The notes under the pieces are model-generated. The model did not search any database. It had not been told where the DNA came from and saw only the letters and a program-made list of their open reading frames with translations. A stretch of DNA of 64,000 nt from Sphaerulina vaccinii (Eukaryota; Ascomycota; Dothideomycetes; Mycosphaerellales; Mycosphaerellaceae), in NCBI GenBank assembly GCA_022570795.1, contig JAKUDP010000014.1:558001-622000 (forward strand), written 5' to 3'. Both the position numbers and the translations under genes were made by a program. This document shows, piece after piece, positions 18,669 to 29,600 of the stretch. How positions within the stretch are numbered: position 1 is the stretch's first letter; each line of letters starts with the position of its first letter.

Positions 18669-20570
18669 CTAGAAGACAGTGCCCTTGATCTGCTTCCTCT
18701 CTCTGGTGTCGATATTTCGCCACATGAACACTGCAACGAATCCCAAAGCAAGGACACCAGTCGCCGCAGCAGCCATGAGCTGTTGTGCTTCTCCATATGC
18801 TTGTGTGATACCATCGCGAGTTGGCGATCCGACTTCGAAGCTCAGCTGCGTGGTCAAGTCGCCATAGATTTGCGCAACCAGGGTGGAGTTGCTGAGAGTC
18901 TCCTCGGGCAAATACCGAAGAAGTCTGCTCTGGAAATTTCCTTGCCAGATCGCAGAGGAGATCGTTTGGCCAATTGCACCGCCGATTTGAGATGAGACTC
19001 CTTGCATAGCGAGGACGATCGCGACGTACTGGTGCGTAGTGGCGGCCATGCCAGCGACTTGCTCGCAGATCACCAAGGTACCTCCCCCGAAAGCGATGAG
19101 GATCTGGCACAGGATCATCCAGCCCACATCGACGCCTGGCTGGCGGAAGTAAATCATGAGACCGACACCGAGAGTCGTCACGGGCAAGCCGAAGAGAAGA
19201 GCTTGATACTTGAAACCACCAGTCTTGTATAGGATGCCGCCTGCAATGAAGGACCAGAAACAGGATCCGATGCTGTAGATGTTGGTGACGTAGATGGACT
19301 GGGTTACAGTCAAGTTGGCCACGACTTGCAGAAAGCTGTAGAAGAACGAGTTCCAGCAGTAGAACTCTAGGAAGAGAACCGCAGCAAGGATGTTGGCTCC
19401 GAGAATTGTACGATCTTTGAGCAAGACCCAAGGCAGACAAGTGACCGGCGCCACATATGCTTCATAGAGACCGAAGGCAATCAGGAGAAGCCCACCGAAG
19501 ATGATCATGCAGATGATCATTGCTGATCGCCAGCCATCGGACTGTCGGGTGTACAAGTTGAATGGCAACAGGAATAGAGCCAGACCAGCGCAGAGGAGCA
19601 ACAAGCCAAGCAGATCGTACTCGACGACGTAGTACTTGATAGATTGGAACAGAGTGCGTCCGCTATCGCGTCGTGGGACGAGACCAAGCTTCTCTGCCTT
19701 CCTCTGATGGTACAGCAGAACGAAGAAAAGTGGCAAGCTGGTGACTGGAGTGATGATCGCGAAGGAGCCGAACGCCCATCTCCAGTTGATGTTGAGGAAG
19801 GTCTGCGCGAATGGTCCTGCGCACCACACTGTGATGATATACGGAGATGCGATGAGTGCGAAGAAGAATCCTCGACTTCTCAAGCTAGATGTGTCGGCGA
19901 CCAGAATTCCTAGGATGTACGATCGACCGTTACCACTGTCGAAGTTGTTAGTACATCATCAAACGATCTTGATACTGGGACGTACCCAAGCTGATTGAAG
20001 ACTTCTGAAGCGGCATATGTCTGGACATTCTGGCAAGCAGCCATCATGATCATACCGACTGTCATGGCAAAGACCATAAGTGCATATCCTTGTGGCCGTC
20101 CCCAGATATCGATAATCTTTGCTAGAGGCAGCTTGAAGATGCCTCCGATCAAGCTTGCCATAATACCAGTGGCCGCAGTGAGACCGTGCAGTTGAAACTC
20201 GGAGGTTACGTAAGGAGTCATGACACCGGTCATAGTATTCTCCAGTGCGTCGAGGAAGTAGAGGCACCAGATCCTGATGTCAAGGTCAGCATGTTTCATG
20301 TGACATGAATGAAATGGTGCGTTGATACATCACGTAGGTCATGATGACAGTCTTCTTGCCCCAGACCTGGTTCATTGCTTCGGCCTTCTGCACACCGGCT
20401 TGCGCATCCTTGTGAACAACTTCATCATCATCACTTTCGTTGTCTTCGTGTGCTGTGACACTCGGCTGTCGTCCAAATGTGCCTTTCTCGTTCTCAGCCA
20501 CCACTGGATTGACCTGGATGGGTACAACAGGAGCGACCGCTCGGGGCTTGAACCTGCTGAAGAAGCTCAT
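18669..20570 (-). CDS. MFS siderophore-iron transporter (SIT/ARN/Mir type)
   Basis: Three exons: 20570..20329, 20273..19986 and 19935..18669. The introns are 55 and 50 nt with CTGAC/CTAAC branch sites. The product is 598 residues. A charged cytosolic N-terminus of about 75 residues precedes the transmembrane part. Family hallmarks are MTPYVTSEF after helix 1, a DIWGRPQGY loop (MFS motif A region) and the NGRSYILGILVADTSSLRSRGF stretch that is typical of siderophore transporters. The C-terminal half has the extra extracellular loop and paired helices of the 14-helix SIT group. It imports ferric hydroxamate-type siderophores at the plasma membrane or vesicles. Substrate specificity cannot be read. 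GATA sites upstream suggest repression by iron. Confidence 0.92.
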
Positions 20571-20649
20571 GGCTGAAGGCAGTGAGAGGATGCGAGGCAC
20601 CTCACTCGTTGTAGAGATTAACAAGAAAGGTCGTGATAGACAAGAAAAG

Positions 20650-20658
20650 ATCTGATAA
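20650..20658 (+). promoter_or_regulatory. Iron-responsive GATA site (SreA-type, ATCTGATAA)
   Basis: This matches exactly the ATCWGATAA consensus recognised by the SreA/Sre1 iron-sensing GATA repressors of filamentous ascomycetes. It lies 80 bp upstream of the siderophore transporter ATG, so repression under iron sufficiency is the expected effect. Binding is inferred, not shown. Confidence 0.6.
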
Positions 20659-20931
20659 GACACCGAGCCGCAGCTTTTTATCCAGGTTGCCGTTGGGAAA
20701 GGCTTTCATAGGGCCCGGCAACAAGCACTTGGGCCTCGTGGTTCACTGCAGGGTGCCCACATGGCTGGGCACGATTCATGCGTGGGATCAACGCAGTAGA
20801 ATCGTCTCGACGCTGCAAAGTTGCATGACAAGCTTTCATCCACTTTCTTCCGAGCGAAAGGACATCTCGTAGCGAAACGCTTTACCACCGGCCAGGACGG
20901 TCCTCGCACCATGGCCAATAGCAAGACCTAA

Positions 20932-20960
20932 ATCAGATTAGATTGCATAAGATCAGATTT
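20932..20960 (+). promoter_or_regulatory. Pair of near-consensus GATA sites
   Basis: ATCAGATTA (20932-20940) and ATCAGATTT (20952-20960) are 20 bp apart. Each departs from ATCWGATAA only near its 3' end. Their closeness to two perfect sites suggests a cluster, but they are weak on their own. Confidence 0.3.
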
Positions 20961-21125
20961 TTCGTCCAAGACACCAAGATCCTACGCATGGCCCTTTGCG
21001 GGTGCCGTCCGAGGTGAGCTTTGAGGTGATAGGTCTGCAGGAAGAATCTGGTGGGGTTCTCCAAGTATTGCCCAGGAATGGGTTTGAGAGAACCAGAGTA
21101 GCCCCCAGTTAGCGTCCATCTAAGG

Positions 21126-21134
21126 TTATCTGAT
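21126..21134 (-). promoter_or_regulatory. Iron-responsive GATA site (SreA-type, ATCAGATAA)
   Basis: An exact ATCWGATAA match on the minus strand, about 560 bp upstream of the transporter ATG. Two perfect 9-mers in a 1-kb spacer next to an iron gene are unlikely by chance, which strengthens the regulatory reading of both. Confidence 0.5.
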
Positions 21135-21590
21135 CCGCGATAGCTCTCCGAGGTTCGTCAAGTGAATGTGAAGATCAGACCATGGCGCTGGCGACCTGCT
21201 CGTTGCGGTTTAGTTGGCGTCCATGCAGTCTGTTCAGAAGAACTGACATGCCACGACTTCGCCGATAGCTTTCGGACTTGCCGATGCAGTACTGCTCGAC
21301 CAGCTTGTCATTGCCGCCATTTCGAAATTTTGTGTTGATGATTGCAGTGGGATGTCGATGGCTTTTCAGTCTTCTGCCGGTGTGGGAGAGCAAACCGAAG
21401 CGTCGAAAGATCGGGTGAACATCTCTGAGCCGATATCGCTGCCAATGTTGCTTGGCAGGTGGTGGGTCGGTAGGGTCGGAGATGCCCATAAACGAAAGAC
21501 TGATTGCTATGAACGAATGACTGGTTTCTATGTACCTCATGTTCATCAGTGGTGTGCTTCACCTCTTGCTTTTCATATGCATATCATGCC

Positions 21591-24500
21591 TCACAGCTCA
21601 TCAATCAGGTCGTTGATGATTTGTTCGTCCATGCTCTCCTGGAGGGACCTCACCAAGTTCTCAGTTCGTACTCCATTCTCCTGGATAGCCTCTGCCACAG
21701 AATCTCTGTGCTGCCTGCACCTACCACCCAGATCCTGAGAGCATCCAACGCAAAGTGCAGCACGGCAAGAGAGCGTCTTGCAGACACCTCCATGCTCATG
21801 ACAACAAACGATCCCGCAATCTGAGCACTTGATGTGGGCATCATATTTCTCGATACCGCCTGGGAATTCCCTGCGTAACTCCTGCTCATGCGTACGAGCC
21901 GTGGCCACAGCAGCTTTGATGGCCGGGTTGCGAGTGTGACCCATCTTCATAATATCCAGTAGCTCTGCATAGTAGCAACAAGTCTTTTGACAGATGTGGC
22001 AGCTCTTTCCTTGGTAGTTGAAGTTGATACTGGCCATAGTATTGTAGCTTTCCGTTCTGATTGCTGAAGATGGACTTCCGGATCCGCGTAGTGGGCTAGG
22101 AGGTCCCACGCTCACTTGCGATGGAGAGGCGTCCAAGGGCTCGTAGGCCCCGCGATGGATCCCCATGCACATCAAATTGATGGTATTCCATGCGTATTTG
22201 TGATTAGGATGTGGCGGATCAGTCTCCGGCTTAAGTTCGAGGAGCGATTGGCCAAGGTGTTCACGCATGCGCTGTGCCTCCTGCACTGAAGGCGAGTCAT
22301 CATAGCTTGGTATATTTGGCATGCTAGGCGTGCGAGGACCTCGCCAGGCATTGACAACATCGTCCAGGTGGTCGTCATCCGACGCCAACGACTCTTGATA
22401 GTCATCATCGTCTGGCAGAGCAGTAGTTGAGCAGCGATTGGATAGAGGAGTTCCCATGCTAGGAGCATATCTGTTCGGCAGTGGCAGTGGGGTCGCACTA
22501 TTGAGATTGCAGGCCCCATCGCTTGCTTTTGGAGAGTCGAGAGACTTTCCGGGGCTGATTCTTTGACCATACTTGGGAGGTCGTGGTAGTTGTGTTGCGA
22601 CTCCCAGTGGTGGCTTTCTTTCCTGCACTTGGCGAAGAGCTAGTTGCGTACCTAGACCAGGCGGCTTCGCTGGCTTCGCTGGCTTGACTGGCTTAGCTCT
22701 TGTTGGTGTCGCGAGATCTAACCCACGAAGCTTCGATACCTGCAAAGATAGAGGTGCCGAATGTGCACGGAGACCATTGCCGGTGTCAACACGCAATGCC
22801 GGGTGTCCAGCAGCCACCGGTACCTTGGACAACTTGTCGGTACGACGTTGAGCGGCTGCTTGAATGCCTTGATCGAATTCTTCCTGTTGTGCTTCACTCT
22901 CAAGCTTTGGTGAGAAAGCCCGTCGGGTTGAGTCGCGTCGCACGAAGAGGATGCTATTGTGACGAGACGAAGATGGTAATACCGGAAGTGCTTGATTCTC
23001 ATATCTCTCGCGGACCTCTGGCGAGAGATGAGGGACCGGGGGGACTGGAGGATGCAGCGAGTTACCATCTTCCTGCTCCTTGAACTTGCGCCGCAGGTCT
23101 GGAGTGCTACTGCAGCGGCTGGCAACTTCGACTAGATCGTCGTCAATGTCTAGCTCTTCATCATGGACAGTCTCCCAACCAGACATATCGTCGCGGAGTA
23201 ATGAGCCTCCAGATAGAGTCCTCGGTGTCATTGGGGTCGAAGTGTACGAGTGTGGTATGGACGCTTGACTTGGCTCCGCTGCATAGATAATTTGCGATGC
23301 TTTTTCGTAGAACGAGGAATCTGTTGACATCGTACGAGGAATTTGATCGAGCATACTCGTGGAAGACTCCGAGATACCAAGGCCTAGCGTTTCCTGATAG
23401 TGGTCTTGATCAGGAGTAGAAGCCAGAGCTCTATCTGAGGCATCATCGTGTGATACTCGCTCGGTGCTGTTGGTTGTGCATGTTGGAGTGCGATCTGGGC
23501 CTGTGGTCGATGTCGACCTGATGAAAGGATTCGGAGACTCCTGTTTGACCTTCTTGAACAGTCTCTTGAGCACGGTCTGCTTCATGTCCGGGTCCTGCTT
23601 CGCGTGCTTCCTCTCCCATTCGGCGATGGTCTCGTACACCGAAAGCTCTTGTGGGTAACCTTCCTGCCAACCATCCTTGAGTACAAACCCACAGCTGCTG
23701 GTCCTGTGCAGGAACTGTGTGGCAAGCTTAACTTTGTCTTTTGTTCGATCACGCTTGCGCACAGCATATTCGTCCATCTCTTGGGACGCACCATCTTGAG
23801 GTAGAGTTCCCTCTCTAATTTCCTTTTCCTCTTGCTTTCTGACTTCTCGCTTCACAGCTGCGACAAACTTAGACCATTCTTGCGGGTCTGTTTCCGCTAG
23901 TTCAGCAGATGGCAGTCCGAATTGGCGTTGATTGGCCTTAGTACGAGCCCACTGATGCTTTTGTCCGTTCTCGTCAATGAAGAATTTCTCGGTCGTGTAT
24001 CCCTCACTACGCCTCTTTGTAGGAATCGCAGGAGAAAGTGAGCTGAAGCTACGCTTCGGAGCACAGCCCTTCTCAGCACGAGGCACATGTCGAGATGCCA
24101 ATCCACTACCATTCCGAGGCCGTCTATTCGGAAATGTGTCGTTCAGAACGAGCGTCGGAGTTTCCGCGAAATCGGGCACAATGGAGTGCCGCAGCGGAGT
24201 GGGCGGAACGGGAGTGGATGGAATAGGCGAACGGCCGACTGGCGACACTGTGTCGATGCTCTCGACGGAATCGGTGGACATCAAGCTCGACATACTCTTT
24301 GGGCTGGCAAGTGTTCGTCCGGCGGGTGTTCGTGGCGAGCTTTTGGCACTCGTTCGGTCGAAGAAGCCAGTACGCCACGCTGGAGAGTTCACGCGCTGGC
24401 TAAAGCGATCGGGAGAACTCGAGGTGGAAGGCGAAAAGTCCTCGAACGCGATTGTCTGCCATGTCTCTTCGCTGAACTTGCGTGGAGAAAGCCCCGTGGT

Positions 24501-24958
24501 CGACTTCTTCGACCTCAGACCAAATGCTCCAAGGAGGCCCTTTTTCTGCTTCACACCCTCTGTCCTCTGCTGTCGGACTGAAAAGGGCGAGTTCGAGTTG
24601 ATGCTCGTTCGTTCACTGGAAATTGGAATTAGACTTGTAAGGCGGTCACTGTGTCTGCCGCTGCCATTGCTGCCACGCGCGCTTCCTACGAGGATTGAGC
24701 TGATGTCTGTGTCGTCAGATGGTCTCGTTCGCGGCGTTGATGGCATACTTTCGGCACTTGTCGCCGATGCTCCTTTATTGCTTGTCAGCGGACTGTGCAC
24801 ACAGCATACCGGACTGGCGACTTACTGCTGCCGCCACCAAAAACGCTAGACTTGCTGTCGTCGACCTTGTCTGGCGTATTCTTGTTGCCGGCGGAGAGTG
24901 GTGTCGCAATTTTCGCGGGCCTGGCGGCGCTGCTCATGGCCTGCGGTAACGCGAACAT
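21591..24958 (-). CDS. Large Ser/Pro-rich fungal protein with Cys/His-rich C-terminal zinc-binding-like domain
   Basis: Two exons: 24958..24826 and 24772..21591, with a 53-nt intron (GTAAGT donor, AATAAAG acceptor). The product is 1104 residues. Most is disordered and rich in Ser, Pro and Thr-Pro sites. A conserved-looking block near residue 290 (KFFIDENGQKHQWARTKANQRQFGL) includes the EWSKFVAAVKREVRKQEEKE helix. The last 160 residues contain a dense set of Cys and His: CHICQKTCCYYAELL, CSDCGIVCCHEHGGVCKTLSCRAALCVGCS, then GRCRQHRD. That spacing suggests two or more bound zinc ions, in a B-box/RING-like or novel arrangement. The domain resembles no family I can name. Phosphorylation-rich flanks and a zinc module suggest an adaptor protein. 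Confidence 0.8.
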
Positions 24959-25671
24959 GGTGGCTGTCGTCTGTAGTTGTACTGTTGTCCGTATTCCCAA
25001 GTGAGGTATGTCGGGGTAGAAATGGAAGTGTGTGTTCCATGTTGCGGGTGAAGTGGAAGTCGAAAAGCTCACATGCGAAAAGAGTGGATACTTTTGCAGG
25101 GGTGGTCAAGGCAGAAGTTGTGGCGATGCACGCTCGTTCACCCAATGTGATATCAGTTTAGTCTCTGTAAGTCTGTGGTGAAGTGATGCTTATACGATGA
25201 TGGTGGTGAGATGGAATGCGTGCGCATGAGTACCTGTTAGCATGAATACGGCTGTCGCAGGGTCATCGGAGACTCACTTCACTTCACAAGGCCGCGATGC
25301 TGGACCTCAATATCCGCATCTCACCAGGTTCACCACCACTAAGGCGCTGAGCCCGATGACAGACTCTGCCGGCAACTGACGTCTTGCCAGAGAGATTTGC
25401 TTGTTCTGCTCAGTCAACAGCCAAGCGCTCAAAGAGCATCAATCGTTGGTCATGAAATGCTAGTATTTCTGCACTATTGCGAGCCCGTGGTCGATCGCTC
25501 ATGTAACGCTCTCCTAATCCATCTATCTCCAGCCGACAAAACGGCCGTCATCACTCATACCTCGTAAATCGATCCTGCCTACCTGCGGCGGCGCATACGT
25601 TTTGCAACAGGTTTCGAGGTCTCTTCGTCGCTGCTGTCCACACAAATGGGAGCCATGCTCGAGCCGGCATT
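24959..25671. other. Intergenic region between two minus-strand genes
   Basis: The promoter of the large Cys-rich protein gene and the 3' flank of UBC13. No ORF with coding character is seen. Confidence 0.55.
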
Positions 25672-26251
25672 CTACGCCTTTGCCTGTGCGTACTGCTGTG
25701 TCCACTCCTGTGCCGTCTTGATGGCCAATGTCGGATTCTCCTGCACCACTTGTCAGCAGCGATTCGCATGATGTTTGTCCTATGTCTCACCTTCCACTGC
25801 TTCGCTACAGCCTCATTCAATGGATCTTCCGGATTCGGCGCTCCCAAGAGAGCCTGTATACTCAACAGTATTGTTCTGATCTGCAGGGCGGGACTCCAGT
25901 TGTTCTTGAGGACGTCGAGACAAATACGACCCAGGCGATCGATGTTGGGGTGGTAGATTCGTGTGAGGAAGCGTATCTTCGGTGCGCACATTGGGTAGTC
26001 GTCTGGAAGGAAGAGCTCGAGCTGGAAGACGCCGCCTGAAGTTCGTCAGTATCTTTATGCCTAGAACGTCCAGAACGTATGTCCGGGAGACAAAATTGCC
26101 CACCTTCGTAGCAGCTCCCACCAGGCCCTTCTACCATGACATCGAAATGTCTAGCATTGTCGTCCCGCGGTGTTGCTGAGATTCCAGGCACAGGCTCGTT
26201 CTGGAGACGTTCGGTCTCTTTCATAATCCGCTTGGGAAGAGGAGCTGACAT
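25672..26251 (-). CDS. UBC13: Ubiquitin-conjugating enzyme E2 Ubc13 (K63-specific)
   Basis: Three exons: 26251..26104, 26035..25791 and 25740..25672. Introns are 68 and 50 nt; intron 1 has an unusual GTGGGC donor. The product is 153 residues, the normal length. It carries the UBC fold: PKRIMKETERL helix, EGPGGSCYEGGVFQLELFLP, the HPN motif (residues 78-80) and active-site Cys88 in GRICLDVL. Ubc13-specific features are YPMCAPK (family YPMAAPK, with the Met that contacts E3s) and WSPALQIRTILLSIQALL. With an Mms2/UEV partner the enzyme builds Lys63-linked ubiquitin chains, for example on PCNA in error-free post-replication repair. The partner is not in this window. Confidence 0.96.
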
Positions 26252-26621
26252 GATTGCGGCGGAGTTGGGTAGAGTGTGTCTCGTTGGTGGGTGAAATGTA
26301 TCAAGCCTTCCACTTTCTTAGCGGATGTGGGTGTAATATGCGCTCCAGGCGCAGTGGCGTGGTGTGTTCACTGTTTTGGAGAAGAGTGTGGAAGACGGCA
26401 AACAAGTGAATGTCAGAAGAGGACGGGAGGATGTTGCATGTGCGAGATGGTGACTGATCAGATATGATGTCGTTTCAAGTTGCCTCATCGAGCTTGGCGC
26501 AGTCGCGTGTCTCTTGCCTTTCGACATCGCCAGATCCACACGACCTCCGACCTGACTTGAAATGATCAAAGATATACCTATCGCAATGAAGCAAGACCAA
26601 GGCTCTCCATAGAATAGCTCT
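26252..26621. promoter_or_regulatory. Divergent promoter region between UBC13 and the SEA-complex gene
   Basis: 370 bp between two divergent ATGs. It must contain both 5' UTRs and promoters. No individual element is claimed. Confidence 0.5.
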
Positions 26622-29600
26622 ATGGAATTCGCGAGTCCACGATGGGGCGCCTACGATGACACGAAGATATCACGACCTTCTATCAGTTCCAACGCGACAT
26701 ATGCCGTGAGCGCTCAATATGCGGCCTACGCTGATCGTAGAGGAGTCTTCGCCAGAGAACTCGCGACAGGCGAACAATACAAACGACTCTTTCGCTACGA
26801 AGATGATCGGCCCTGGTTCCAGCCGGTGCTGGCTTTCTCGAGTGTCCGTGGACGGCTTCTTGCCATTGCCACAGGTGTACAGATTCTGGTCTTCGACGTC
26901 GACACCAAGAAGGTGAAGCATGCCTTGAAGGGGAACGGCAGGATCATCACGTCGTTGGCTTGGGCAGAGTCCAAACCTGGCACTCTTGCTACTGGAGCAG
27001 TAGATGGTAGCATCTGCGTGTGGTCCTTGAAGCATCCTGCTCGCCCACTATACCACGTCCGAGCTTTTCACGGCGCATGTAATCATGTCGCCTTTCATCC
27101 GAAGGACCAGGAACTATTGGCTGGCTGCCACGAGAATTGCATTTCTGTCTGGGCGCTTCCGTCTACGAAGCCATTCTTGGTGACAAAGTCTAAGGATTCA
27201 GACTTCACAGCTCTGCGCTGGTTTGCTACAGATCCACTGCGGGTGCTAGGGATCTCTTCGGCTGGCTCTGTTTCCATATACGATGTCCACTCAGCTCTGA
27301 GAACGTTTCGGGACACGCCATCTCGCAGGCTGGATGATAGTGATGACGAAGAAACTGTGTTTGGCAGGCTCGAAGATATTGGCTATATGCCAGCATCTGA
27401 TTTCAGCCTTGGAATGAACATAAGCCAAGCCATGCTCATCGGACGCAATGGTTTGATCGTACTTCCTCGAGACGGGCATATACTGTACTTCATTACATTT
27501 TTCGCCGACAAGGACGAAGCCACTGAGCTGTGGCGCCTGCGCCTAGATGAGCTGATCGATTGCTTCTCGCTGCGCATTCGCGACAAACTCGTGCAAGTAG
27601 TGGCTTGTATGGGAGCAGATACACAATCCTACGAAGTGCCAGGTACTGTGCTAGATGGCATGGGCTGGAACTTCGCCACAAGCACGAGTGGCCAGTACGG
27701 CGGTGATACCGGCCAGGATCGAGCAGAAATTCTCGGTCGTACTATGAGACCGGAGCTGCATATCTATGGCCGCTTGGGTCAATCGCCACCTGTAAAGGCT
27801 TCTGTCAATGATCAAATTGTCAAAGCAGACTCTGAGCTCAAGAAAAGACCTCATTCGCCATTAGCCAGCAAGTCGAGGTCTACATTCTCTGCTGCTATAC
27901 CGCCTTCAATGACATCGAGCCTGGAGCTGCCTAAACCAAGAGGCGAAGATGAAGAGCAAGACTCCCCCATGCCCTTTCTGTCGCCTAACATACCTGCTAG
28001 ACGAACCTCGCTAGGCCGTGCCATAACGCCACTAGATGATTCTATGCGCTTGCCGCCTCGAGCCTCGTTCGACTCGATCACCTCAACTGCGGGCCACGAT
28101 AGTGATTCTGACGATGAGAATTTCACTGAAAACCTGCAAGGCAGCGGATCCTACTTGCCAGGAGGTGTCAACGTACCCTTGCCTCGAACATGTGGTGCAA
28201 GCTTCGCTGCAAATGGTCAGCTGGTCATGTTCTTACCTATTCGTGCGCAGCCAGCATCATTGAATAGCAGTATTGTGATGGAAGCACCTGGCATGAGGGA
28301 GAGACAGGACTCGACAGTGACCAGGCTGTTTCCAAACTTTGGTAATCTGGGCTCTCGTGTCAGCGCGCTTTGGTCCACGTCTGGCAATGGCAGCTCTCCA
28401 GAGAAGCACACACACTTTGCACCTCGCTACTCTATACCGACGTCGTCCTTCGGAAACAACACCCCATGGTCCACGAGAGTGTTCACTGAGAAGTCAACCT
28501 CAAATGGTCCCGCGAACCAAAAGGATATCAAGGTTTCAATACACGAGGTCAAGTCTCTTCTGTGTGCCCAACGCCTCGCGCACAACTATCGCATATTGCC
28601 AGCGGAAGATGAATCAGTGTCGCAATTGTGCTTGCAAAACGCGACATTCGCTGCTGAAACGGGCATGAAAGAGGCAGCCAAAATGTGGCGAATGCTGGCG
28701 GTGTTGCTCGAACAGAAAAGCTGCAACAAATCTGATGTCGAGATGAGAGAGCCTATGGCCTCGCCAAGCAGCAAGCGGCCTGCCTTGTCGCGAAATATGT
28801 CACTGGCTTCCACGCATGACGAACGTATATTCCGTGATGGCACGATTAAGCTGGAGTGGCTGCATCATCCGATGGGAAGAAACTGGGCAATGGACAAGAT
28901 ACTTAGCTGGGCCGAGTCACAGGCCGATGTGCAGCTGCTGGCATGTGTGTCTTCCCTCTTGATTCGGGTCTCAGAGGATCTGCGTCTGGACACTATCAGA
29001 CGACCCCTCGAAGACATGTTTAATGCTGGCTCGCACAGCTTATCTGGCATGAACGCGCCGCCTAGTATACCATTGCTTCGCACCGACACGAACATCACTG
29101 ATGTCAGCTTGCTAGACGACTCTCCCGTGAAACCATACAGTTCGCGAACATCGTCGAGAGAGCCATCGTTGCCAACCACGCCCTATATCGACTCATCAGC
29201 AAGCACGCCGCCACTCACCTTGCCGCCGCTCAATAGACATACAACAAGACTGTCTGCTTCAGGTTCCGCAAGTCCCGAAGCTCATCGCGGTAGCTTCAGC
29301 GCGGCAGCTAAGTACTACGCGCAGACTATCTCCGATAAGCTGGCTGGGTATAGCACGTCTCCACCTACGCGCAAGCTTGGCAGCAGTCCTGGCAATGAAT
29401 TGTCCACCAGTCTCCCAACAGCAACAGGCAGTTGGAGCAAGTCTGTCTCTTTCGCCGCAGGATCTGACACACCACACGACAGCCGGCGTAGCCTGAGCCT
29501 CGCACAAGAAGATGACAATTACGACAGCGATCGCACGATTGATGAGATGAGTCTTCCTCGAACGCCGAATCTCAATCCTGGAGTTGCTCTCAGGGAGCTC

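Larger units (their letters stand above)
20571..21590. other. Siderophore-transporter promoter region and 3' flank of the next gene
   Basis: A 1-kb spacer without supported genes. It holds two exact ATCWGATAA GATA-type sites (20650-20658, and 21126-21134 in reverse) and two near matches (20932-20940, 20952-20960). Confidence 0.6.
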
